A program made the translations under genes and the position numbers. The notes under the pieces are model-generated. The model did not search any database, had not been told where the DNA came from, and was given only the letters and a program-made list of their open reading frames with translations. Shown piece after piece: positions 16,213-23,512 of a stretch of DNA of 64,000 nt. The first letter of the stretch is position 1; every line of letters starts with the position of its first letter. This DNA comes from Streptomyces atratus (GTDB taxonomy: Bacteria; Actinomycetota; Actinomycetes; Streptomycetales; Streptomycetaceae): positions 22,231 to 86,230 of the forward strand of contig NZ_BMRN01000032.1 of assembly GCF_014648655.1 (NCBI RefSeq), given 5' to 3'.

Positions 16213-17346
16213 ATGGGCACCGCGATGCACAGAGATGACGGCCGGGCCACGGCGACCATCGACATCGACCGCTCCGACCCCGAGTACCGGGCCTGGCTCA
16301 AGGAAGCCGTACGGAAGGTCCAGGCCGACGCCAATCGCTCCGCCGACACCCATCTGCTGCGCTACCCGCTGCCCGAGGCGTGGGGCATCGACCTCTACCT
16401 CAAGGACGAGTCGACGCACCCCACCGGCAGCCTCAAGCACCGGCTGGCCCGCTCGCTCTTCCTCTACGGGCTCTGCAACGGCTGGATCCGGCCGGGCAAG
16501 CCGGTGATCGAGGCGTCCAGCGGTTCGACGGCCGTCTCGGAGGCGTACTTCGCCAAGCTGATCGGTGTGCCGTTCATCGCCGTGATGCCCCGCACCACCA
16601 GCCCCGAGAAGTGCCGCCTGATCGAATTCCACGGCGGCCGCTGCCACTTCGTCGACGATTCACGGAAGTTGTACGAGGAGTCCGCCAAGCTCGCCGCCGA
16701 CACCGGCGGCCACTACATGGACCAGTTCACCTACGCCGAACGGGCCACCGACTGGCGCGGGAACAACAACATCGCCGAGTCGATCTACCAGCAGCTGGGA
16801 CTGGAGCGCTATCCGGAGCCGACATGGATCGTCGCCACGGCCGGAACCGGCGGCACCTCGGCCACCATTGCCCGCTACGTGCACTACATGCAGTTCGACA
16901 CCCGGATCTGTGTGCCCGACCCGGAGAACTCCTGTTTCTTCGACGGCTGGACCCACCACAACCCCCTGGCCACCAGTGACTGCGGTTCCCGGATCGAGGG
17001 GATCGGCAGGCCCAGGATGGAGCCGAGCTTTGTGCCCGGGGCCATCGACCGGATGATGAAGGTGCCGGACGCAGCCAGTGTCGCGGCTGTGCGCGCCCTG
17101 GAAAAGGCCATCGGCCGGAAGGCGGGCGGCTCCACCGGCACCGGACTGTGGAGCGCGTTCAAACTGGTCGCCGAAATGGTCGAGCAGGGCAGCGTCGGCA
17201 GCATCGTCACCCTGATCTGCGACCCGGGCGACCGTTACCTCGACAAGTACTACTCCGACAGCTGGCTCGCCGAACAGGGCCTGGACATCGCCCCGTACAC
17301 GGAAACCATCGAATCCTTCCTGGCCGACGGCAACTGGCCCGGATAG
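16213..17346 (+). CDS. PLP-dependent cysteine synthase-family protein (Cds1-like)
   Basis: 377-residue fold-type II PLP enzyme, similar in length and motifs to actinobacterial cysteine desulfhydrase Cds1. The PLP Schiff-base Lys is K75 in TGSLKHRLARS, EASSGSTAVS is the substrate/phosphate loop, and the PLP-phosphate loop is ATAGTGGTSATI. Distinctive Cds1-type stretches are WTHHNPLATSDCGSRIEGIGRP and the C-terminal YLDKYYSDSWL. By homology it would break down cysteine to sulfide, pyruvate and ammonia. A strong GAGGAGG ribosome site sets the ATG at 16213; an in-frame upstream start at 16087 is less likely. Confidence 0.85.
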   Translation: MGTAMHRDDGRATATIDIDRSDPEYRAWLKEAVRKVQADANRSADTHLLRYPLPEAWGIDLYLKDESTHPTGSLKHRLARSLFLYGLCNGWIRPGKPVIEASSGSTAVSEAYFAKLIGVPFIAVMPRTTSPEKCRLIEFHGGRCHFVDDSRKLYEESAKLAADTGGHYMDQFTYAERATDWRGNNNIAESIYQQLGLERYPEPTWIVATAGTGGTSATIARYVHYMQFDTRICVPDPENSCFFDGWTHHNPLATSDCGSRIEGIGRPRMEPSFVPGAIDRMMKVPDAASVAAVRALEKAIGRKAGGSTGTGLWSAFKLVAEMVEQGSVGSIVTLICDPGDRYLDKYYSDSWLAEQGLDIAPYTETIESFLADGNWPG

Positions 17347-17372
17347 CCCGGACGGAACGCGGCGCACCCGGT

Positions 17373-17395
17373 CCGCGGCCGCTCTCAGGCCGCGG
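17373..17395. terminator. Bidirectional hairpin between convergent genes
   Basis: CCGCGGCC (17373-17380) and GGCCGCGG (17388-17395) are perfect arms with a seven-base loop. The loop contains the stop codon of the minus-strand SRPBCC gene, 27 bases after the PLP gene's stop. Confidence 0.65.
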
Positions 17396-17864
17396 GCCCG
17401 GTCAGCAGCCTGTCGAGATTGTGTACCGCGTCCCGGAACGCCCGGCCCACCCCCGGCCGGCCCAGCCGCAGCGCGAACCGGAAGGGTGCGGAAGCGTCCG
17501 CGGCGAACGTCCACTGGACCTGCGTCCCGGTCCCGGCCGGGGTGAGCCGCCACTCCTCCAACAGGGCCCGCAGGCCAGGGGCGTTCGACTCGTCGACTCG
17601 GTAGACGTACCGCTCGCCGGGTTCCGCCGCGATGATCGTCTCGCGCAACACCGTGCCGCCCTTGAGCCGGACCTCGCGACCTGCGCCGTCCTCGGTGGGC
17701 CGGGCCGCAGTCACCGAGGTGAACCAGCTGGGCCAGCCCGCCACATCATCGGCGAGCGCACGGTAGACCACCTCGGGAGGCGCTGACACCTCGGCGGCGA
17801 AGACCAGTCGCAGTGGAGCGGACTCGACGAAGTCGAGGTCCACGGAACGGAGTCGGCGCGGCAC
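17385..17864 (-). CDS. SRPBCC-family ligand-binding protein
   Basis: About 159 residues in the START/Bet v 1 (SRPBCC) fold. The N-terminal strand-helix is LVFAAEVSAPPEVVYRALADDVAGWPSWFTSV, and the C-terminal helix is AFRDAVHNLDRLL. There is no signal peptide or known catalytic motif. I prefer the GTG at 17864, correctly spaced from GGGAGGTG, over a GTG at 17873. It is the last gene before a run of related minus-strand genes (SDR-DUF2867 and another SRPBCC protein). Confidence 0.82.
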   Translation of the reverse strand: MPRRLRSVDLDFVESAPLRLVFAAEVSAPPEVVYRALADDVAGWPSWFTSVTAARPTEDGAGREVRLKGGTVLRETIIAAEPGERYVYRVDESNAPGLRALLEEWRLTPAGTGTQVQWTFAADASAPFRFALRLGRPGVGRAFRDAVHNLDRLLTGPAA

Positions 17865-17951
17865 GGATCGCACCTCCCGTGCGGTCGGCGGCGGGCGGGG
17901 TGGCGCACACCATAACTGACGTATCGTCAGATGTCTTTGTGTGCAAGGGTA

Positions 17952-19463
17952 TTACGTGGCGGAGCGATGCGGGACCGCCCGTGCAGCGGCGGTGATGTTG
18001 CGGGCCATACCGCCGAACACCACCGAATGGAACGGCCACACGCTCCACCAGTAGGCATGTCCGAGCAGTCCGTGCGGATGGAACAGCGCCCGTTGCCGAT
18101 AGACCGTCCGCCCCTGCTCGTTCCGGTCCACCGACAGTTCGAGCCAGGCCGGACCGGGCAGCCGCATCTCCGCGCGCAGCCGCAGCAGCTCACCCGGAAC
18201 GATCTCCTCCACACGCCAGAAGTCCAGTGAGTCGCCCACCCGCAGCCGCTGCGCGTCCCGCCGCCCGCGCCGCAGCCCGACGCCACCGACGATCCGGTCG
18301 AGCCAGCCCCTCACGGCCCAGGCCAGCGGGAAGGAGTACCAGCCGTTCTCGCCGCCGATGCCCTCGATCACCCGCCAGAGCGCGTCCGGCGCCACCGGCA
18401 CCGTGAGTTCCCGTTCGTCGCTGTAGAGACTGCCGCCGGACCAGTCGGGGTCGGTGGGCAACGGGTCGCTGGGGGCACCGGGCACCGCCGCGGACGACCA
18501 GCGGGTATCGACCCGGGCATCCTTGATCCGCTGGAGCGCCAGCCGCAGCGCCTGATCGAAGCCGATGATGCCGCCGGCCGGATCGGGTACGTACCGGGCG
18601 ATGTCGCGCTCGCGGCAGACCACCTCGTGGCGCAGCGACTGAGCCAGCGGCCGGGCGATGGAGGGCGGCACCGGTGTCACCAGGCCGATCCAGAGACTGG
18701 AGAGTCCCGGGGTGAGCACCGGTACGGGGAGGATCACTCGGTGGGGCAGCCCGGCGACCGCGGCGTACCGCTGCATCATGTCCCGGTACGTCATGACGTC
18801 CGGGCCGCCGATGTCGAACGTACGGTTCACGTCGGCCGGCAGGTGTGCGCATCCGACGAGATACCGCACCACGTCCCGTACCGCGATCGGCTGGATCGAT
18901 GTGCGCACCCAGCTCGGGGTGATCATCACCGGCAGCCGTTCGGTGAGATGACGCAGGATTTCGAACGATGCCGAGCCCGACCCGATGATGACCGCAGCCC
19001 GCAGGACGGCCGTCGGCACCCCGGAATCCAGCAGAATGCGCCCCACCTCGGCCCGCGACCGCAGATGCGGTGACAGTTCCCGTTCAGGCACCCCGGCCGG
19101 AGTGAGCCCGCCGAGGTAGACGATCCGGCCGACCCCCGCCGCCCGTGCCTGGGCACCGAAGACCCGGGCCGCCTCGCGGTCCGTCTCCTCGAATCCGGGT
19201 CCGGAGCCGAGCGCGTGCACCAGGTAGTACGCCACATCCATGTCCCGCATCGCCGCCCGCACCGAGGCGGCGTCGGAGACATCGCCCTCGACCACTTCGA
19301 CCCGGTCGGCCCACGGGTGGTCACGCAGTTTCCGCGGGGTCCTGGCCAGTGCGCGCACCCGGTGGCCGGCGTCGAGGAGTGCGGGCACCAGTCTGCCGCC
19401 GATGTACCCGGAAGCACCGGTCACCAGACAACGCAGCGGCGTACCACCGGAGGATTCGGTCAC
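17952..19463 (-). CDS. SDR oxidoreductase fused to DUF2867
   Basis: 503-residue two-domain protein. The N-terminal extended/atypical SDR domain (residues about 8-300) has CLVTGASGYIGGRLVPALL for NAD(P) binding and IVYLGGLTPAG in the active-site region. The C-terminal DUF2867 domain (about 340-490) contains WYSFPLAWAVRGWLDRIVGGVG and YWWSVWPFHSVVFGGM. The latter is an SRPBCC-like domain common in actinobacteria. The start is a GTG at 19463. Function is unknown; quinone or lipid chemistry is possible. Confidence 0.88.
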   Translation of the reverse strand: MTESSGGTPLRCLVTGASGYIGGRLVPALLDAGHRVRALARTPRKLRDHPWADRVEVVEGDVSDAASVRAAMRDMDVAYYLVHALGSGPGFEETDREAARVFGAQARAAGVGRIVYLGGLTPAGVPERELSPHLRSRAEVGRILLDSGVPTAVLRAAVIIGSGSASFEILRHLTERLPVMITPSWVRTSIQPIAVRDVVRYLVGCAHLPADVNRTFDIGGPDVMTYRDMMQRYAAVAGLPHRVILPVPVLTPGLSSLWIGLVTPVPPSIARPLAQSLRHEVVCRERDIARYVPDPAGGIIGFDQALRLALQRIKDARVDTRWSSAAVPGAPSDPLPTDPDWSGGSLYSDERELTVPVAPDALWRVIEGIGGENGWYSFPLAWAVRGWLDRIVGGVGLRRGRRDAQRLRVGDSLDFWRVEEIVPGELLRLRAEMRLPGPAWLELSVDRNEQGRTVYRQRALFHPHGLLGHAYWWSVWPFHSVVFGGMARNITAAARAVPHRSAT

Positions 19464-19577
19464 TCGTCCCAGTCTTCCACCGGACCGCCGTACGGGGCCC
19501 GGTGGAGCACTCCGAACGGCGGCACGCGGCCACCCGGTTTCACCGCACCGCCACCGGCCCCGCTCAACCGCGGCCAC

Positions 19578-20030
19578 CTACGGATGCGACCCCGCCGGAC
19601 GGTCCAGCATGCCGTCCAGCGCCCGGCCGAAGACCCGGCGGCCTGCTCCGGCGAGCAACGGGTCGGCCCACCGCGGCAGCAGCCGGACAGTCAGCTCCTC
19701 CACCCACACCACATGCGATCCGGAATCTGTCGGATACACATCGATCGACGCCCGGCCCAGCACCAGCGAACCGCGCTTCTCCAGTCGGCACAGCCCCGCA
19801 CGCCCGGCCGCGGGCGGTGTCCACCGCACCACTTCCATCGGATCGTCGAACCCCAGCGGCCCCACACCCGTGCGCGCCACGAAAACGGTTCCGATCCGGG
19901 TCGTCAGCCCCGTGGGAACGGTGATCGTGGTCAGCGGTACATGCGCCGCGTGCCGCTCCCAGTCCGTCACCCGGCGCCAGGACTCGGCTGCGGGCAGGGG
20001 CGTGAAGCGCTCGATCCGGAAGACGGCCAC
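19578..20030 (-). CDS. SRPBCC-family protein
   Basis: 150-residue SRPBCC protein with the usual start FRIERFTPLPAAESWRRVTDWERHAAHVP and a long C-terminal helix RVFGRALDGMLDRPA. No catalytic motif is seen. It lies upstream of the SDR-DUF2867 gene on the same strand with a 114-base gap, so cotranscription is possible. The start is a GTG at 20030. Confidence 0.82.
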   Translation of the reverse strand: MAVFRIERFTPLPAAESWRRVTDWERHAAHVPLTTITVPTGLTTRIGTVFVARTGVGPLGFDDPMEVVRWTPPAAGRAGLCRLEKRGSLVLGRASIDVYPTDSGSHVVWVEELTVRLLPRWADPLLAGAGRRVFGRALDGMLDRPAGSHP

Positions 20031-20095
20031 AGCGCGATCCTAGGCCGTGTACCGTCCATCGCGAGCTGAGCGGAAGCCACGTACCGGCCGACGGT

Positions 20096-20986
20096 TCAGG
20101 AGTCGGCGTCCGCGATGCGGCCCGTCACCAGCAGGCCCGGAAGATGTTCCTCGATCTCCTCGCGGGCGGCGGCCGACAGACCCGAGTCCGTCACGAACGT
20201 GTCCACCTGCTCCAGAGTCGCGAACGAACTCAGGCCCACCTTGCCCCACTTGGTGTGGTCGGCGACCACCACCACACGCCGCGCCGACTGGACGAAACGG
20301 CGGTTGGTCTCGGCCTCCGCCAGATTCGGCGTCGACAGACCGGCCTCCACCGAGATCCCGTGCACCCCGAGGAACAGCACATCGAAGTGGAGCGAGGCGA
20401 TCGCCTGATCGGCGACCGGGCCGACCAGCGAGTCCGACGGGGTCCGCACCCCACCGGTGAGCACCACCGTGGCCGCCCCGGTACGCGCCCCGCCCGCAGC
20501 CCCCGACCGCTGCGCGGAGTGGAACACATCGGCGACCCGCACCGAGTTGGTCACCACCGTCAGATCCGGTACGTCCAGGAGTCGTTGGGCGAGCGCGTAC
20601 GTCGTCGTACCGCCGGAGAGCGCGATGGCGCTGCCGGGCACGGCCATCGCCGCGGCCGCCCGCGCGATGTCCTCCTTGGCGGTCAGCTCCAAAGCCGACT
20701 TGGCCTCGAAACCGGGCTCGTGCGTGCTGGCCTCGACCACCGGAACCGCCCCGCCGTGCACCTTCTCGATCACACCCTGGCGGGCCAGCGCGTCCAGATC
20801 CCGGCGGACAGTCATGTCGGAGACGCTCAGCTTGCGGGTCAGCTCATTGACCCGGACCCCGCCACGCCTGCGTACCTCGTCGAGGATCAGGGCACGCCGC
20901 TGCTCCGCGAGCAGGTTCTGATTCTCGCTCAACGCCGGTCCGGTCCTTCCCTCTGGCCGTGCAACAGTCTCTTCGGACGGGGTCAT
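20096..20986 (-). CDS. DeoR/GlpR-family transcriptional regulator
   Basis: About 296 residues. N-terminal winged helix: LAEQRRALILDEVRRRGGVRVNELTRKLSVSDMTVRRDLDAL, the DeoR signature. C-terminal sugar-isomerase-like effector domain: SGGTTTYALAQRL, LGVHGISVEAGLSTPNLAEAETNR and VVVADHTKWGKVG, the phosphosugar-binding motifs. The start at 20986 leaves an unusual 23-residue N-terminal extension; a TTG in front of SENQNLL is an alternative. No sugar genes are adjacent, so the regulated pathway is elsewhere. Confidence 0.9.
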   Translation of the reverse strand: MTPSEETVARPEGRTGPALSENQNLLAEQRRALILDEVRRRGGVRVNELTRKLSVSDMTVRRDLDALARQGVIEKVHGGAVPVVEASTHEPGFEAKSALELTAKEDIARAAAAMAVPGSAIALSGGTTTYALAQRLLDVPDLTVVTNSVRVADVFHSAQRSGAAGGARTGAATVVLTGGVRTPSDSLVGPVADQAIASLHFDVLFLGVHGISVEAGLSTPNLAEAETNRRFVQSARRVVVVADHTKWGKVGLSSFATLEQVDTFVTDSGLSAAAREEIEEHLPGLLVTGRIADADS

Positions 20987-21115
20987 CCTGCCACGCGGTG
21001 TCGTAGGGCGTCGCACTGGGGAGATTCCGTGAGAGCGGTGCGTGCACCGGCCCTCTTCCCTGATTCTGGTGACCGTGCATCAGCACCCCCACGACCGAGA
21101 GAGCGAGTCACTCCA

Positions 21116-23512
21116 GTGCCACCTGTCACCCAGGCCCCGCAGAGTCCGGGGCCCGCGCTGGAACTGCTGGTCCATGGCGTGGGCGGAGCCACCCCGCAGG
21201 AGATGCTCGACGATCCGCGTCCGGTCCGGGTCACCGGCGACGCGACCGCCGCCATCTACCGCCGCGCCGAGGACATGGACGCCGAACAGCACCCGGAGCG
21301 GTACCGCGACCGGCCCATCGCCGAGGCCTACTGCTGGTCCAACCTCACATCCGGCAACGGCTCCCGCGCCCTGTGGCTGCTGCTGCTCCCGTTCATGGTG
21401 GTCAACCTCGCCCACTGGATGCGCCCCACCGCGCGGGGCCGTACCCGCGCGGTGCGCCTGTACGGCGTCCTCGTCCGGCTCGTCGCGCTCAGCCTCACGG
21501 TCCTGTTGACCGCGGCGGCGTGCGAAGTCGCGCTCGATCTGACCGCCTGGCAGTGCGCAGGCGTGCCGGACTGCTCGAACCGGCGGTCATGGCTCGGCTT
21601 CCTGTCGACGGCACAGGGCGGCTGGTGGTCCCAGCCGGGCCGAAGGCTCGCCCTTGCCGCTCTGGTGCCCACCGCCTTGGTGGGGCTGCTCTGGTTCCTG
21701 TCCAACCGGACATGGAGCGCGTACGAATCGCAGCGCCCGCTCACCGGATCCGAACCGGATGACGTCGACATCCAGACCGCTCACGACATGAACACCACCG
21801 GCACCGCGGTCGGCGGCCGCCCGGCTCTCGGCCGACCCGGTTTCTGGTACGGCCGCAGGCTGGTCGCCCGGCTGCGCGCCGCCCACACCGCCGCCGGATT
21901 CCTCACCGTCGCCGCATCGGTCGCGGGCGCCGCGGCCCGCCACGACCGCGCGGTCACCGGCCCCGTGCCCGAGATCCTCGGCAGGCTGGTCGAGGCGGCG
22001 CTGGTTGTGGGCGCGCTCGTCGTGCTCTGGGTCGTCTGCCGCCGCGGCCGCAGCGAACGACGTCTCGACAACCGGCTCGACCATGCCCTCATCACCTATC
22101 TGCCCGGCGCCGCCCTGGCCCTGCTCGTCCTTGCCGCGGTGTACGCGGCGTGGTCGCGCCCCGCCTGGGTCTCTGCGGGCGCCCTGCCCGGCGATGTCAC
22201 CTTCAGTGTCGTCACGCTCGGTCAGGGGGCGCTCGTCGTCATCCTCGCCGTGGTGTCGCTGGGCCTGTACCGCCGGACCCCCGAACCCCGCACCGTCATG
22301 TACGGACTCGGCGGACCGGCCGTCGCCATGCTCGCGTGCGCTCTCGGCGGCGTCATGACCGGCGGGGTCGCCCAGCGCGTCGCCGACTGGCTCGACGGCT
22401 CCGGCACCCCGGGCATGGGCAGGAACTCCGCCATCGAGGGACCGCCGGTGCTGCTCAGCTGGCAGGCCTCGGTCATCCCCGTGCTTCTGGTGCTGCTGGC
22501 GGTACCGGGCCTTCTGCTGCTCGTACGCACATGGCTCGCCGCCCGAGCTCTGGAACCCGAGGTCGACCGGGAGTACGGGCCGCAGCGGCCGGACGCCGCC
22601 CGGACCCGGCAGATCGCCCGGATCCGGGCCACGGCGGCCCTCACCGATTCCGCGCCCTGGATCCTCGGCCCGGTCTCCGGCGCCGCGCTGCTGCTCGGTG
22701 CGGCGGCGGTCGGCGGGGCCTGGGCGAGCGGTGAGGTGCCCGGCCTCGCGATGGAGGGAAGCGGCCCGTTCGCCGAGTCCGCGGCGGAAGCGGCCCAGTC
22801 GACCGGCTCCTGGATGGTCGGACTCGGCTTCATACTCTTCGTCACCTGGGGACGGCGTGCCTACCGCGACGCCTCCGCCCGGCGCACCATCGGCATCCTC
22901 TGGGACGTCGGTACGTTCTGGCCGCGCGCCGCCCACCCCTTCGCACCGCCCTGCTACGCCGAGCGCGCCGTCCCCGATCTGGCGTCACGGATGTCCGGCT
23001 GGACCGGACAGACCCGCGGCAGGCTCGTCATCTCCGGCCACTCCCAGGGCAGCGTCCTCGCAGCGTCCGCGGTCTGGCAACTGTCCGCCGAGACCAGGAG
23101 CCGGGTCGCCCTGCTCACCTACGGCTCGCCGATCGAGCGACTGTACGCGCGCTGGTTCCCGGCCTACTTCGGCCCCGCACCGCTGCACGGACTGCACCGG
23201 TCCGTGCACTGCTGGCGCAACCTCTGGCGGGCCACCGACCCGATCGGCGGCCGGGTCCGGCTCGACGAGGGACCGGGGCCCGAGGTGGACCGGGGGCCGC
23301 TGAAGGACCCCCTGGTCTACGGGCGCACCCCCGAGCATCCGCTGCCCGAACCCGTTCTGGGGCACTCGGACTACCAGGCCGACCCGGTCTTCGCCCAGGA
23401 GCGGGCCGCACTGCTGGACCGGCTGGCACCGGTCCTGCCGCGCCAGGCCGACGGGGAGGGGGCCGAGGACACCCCACGGGCTCAGGGGAGCTCCGGCAGA
23501 TCCTCCGGATAG
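21116..23512 (+). CDS. Large membrane protein with serine-hydrolase motif
   Basis: 798-residue protein. Near the N-terminus is LELLVHGVGGATPQEML (an oxyanion-loop-like HGVGG). The middle has about ten hydrophobic segments, such as ALWLLLLPFMVVNLAHWM and LVVGALVVLWVVC. The C-terminal part has GRLVISGHSQGSVLAASAVWQL near residue 640, the nucleophile elbow of an alpha/beta hydrolase. So the hydrolase halves appear to be interrupted by a membrane region. Its 3' end overlaps the convergent beta-helix/AAA gene by 31 bases. Substrate unknown. Confidence 0.82.
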   Translation: MPPVTQAPQSPGPALELLVHGVGGATPQEMLDDPRPVRVTGDATAAIYRRAEDMDAEQHPERYRDRPIAEAYCWSNLTSGNGSRALWLLLLPFMVVNLAHWMRPTARGRTRAVRLYGVLVRLVALSLTVLLTAAACEVALDLTAWQCAGVPDCSNRRSWLGFLSTAQGGWWSQPGRRLALAALVPTALVGLLWFLSNRTWSAYESQRPLTGSEPDDVDIQTAHDMNTTGTAVGGRPALGRPGFWYGRRLVARLRAAHTAAGFLTVAASVAGAAARHDRAVTGPVPEILGRLVEAALVVGALVVLWVVCRRGRSERRLDNRLDHALITYLPGAALALLVLAAVYAAWSRPAWVSAGALPGDVTFSVVTLGQGALVVILAVVSLGLYRRTPEPRTVMYGLGGPAVAMLACALGGVMTGGVAQRVADWLDGSGTPGMGRNSAIEGPPVLLSWQASVIPVLLVLLAVPGLLLLVRTWLAARALEPEVDREYGPQRPDAARTRQIARIRATAALTDSAPWILGPVSGAALLLGAAAVGGAWASGEVPGLAMEGSGPFAESAAEAAQSTGSWMVGLGFILFVTWGRRAYRDASARRTIGILWDVGTFWPRAAHPFAPPCYAERAVPDLASRMSGWTGQTRGRLVISGHSQGSVLAASAVWQLSAETRSRVALLTYGSPIERLYARWFPAYFGPAPLHGLHRSVHCWRNLWRATDPIGGRVRLDEGPGPEVDRGPLKDPLVYGRTPEHPLPEPVLGHSDYQADPVFAQERAALLDRLAPVLPRQADGEGAEDTPRAQGSSGRSSG

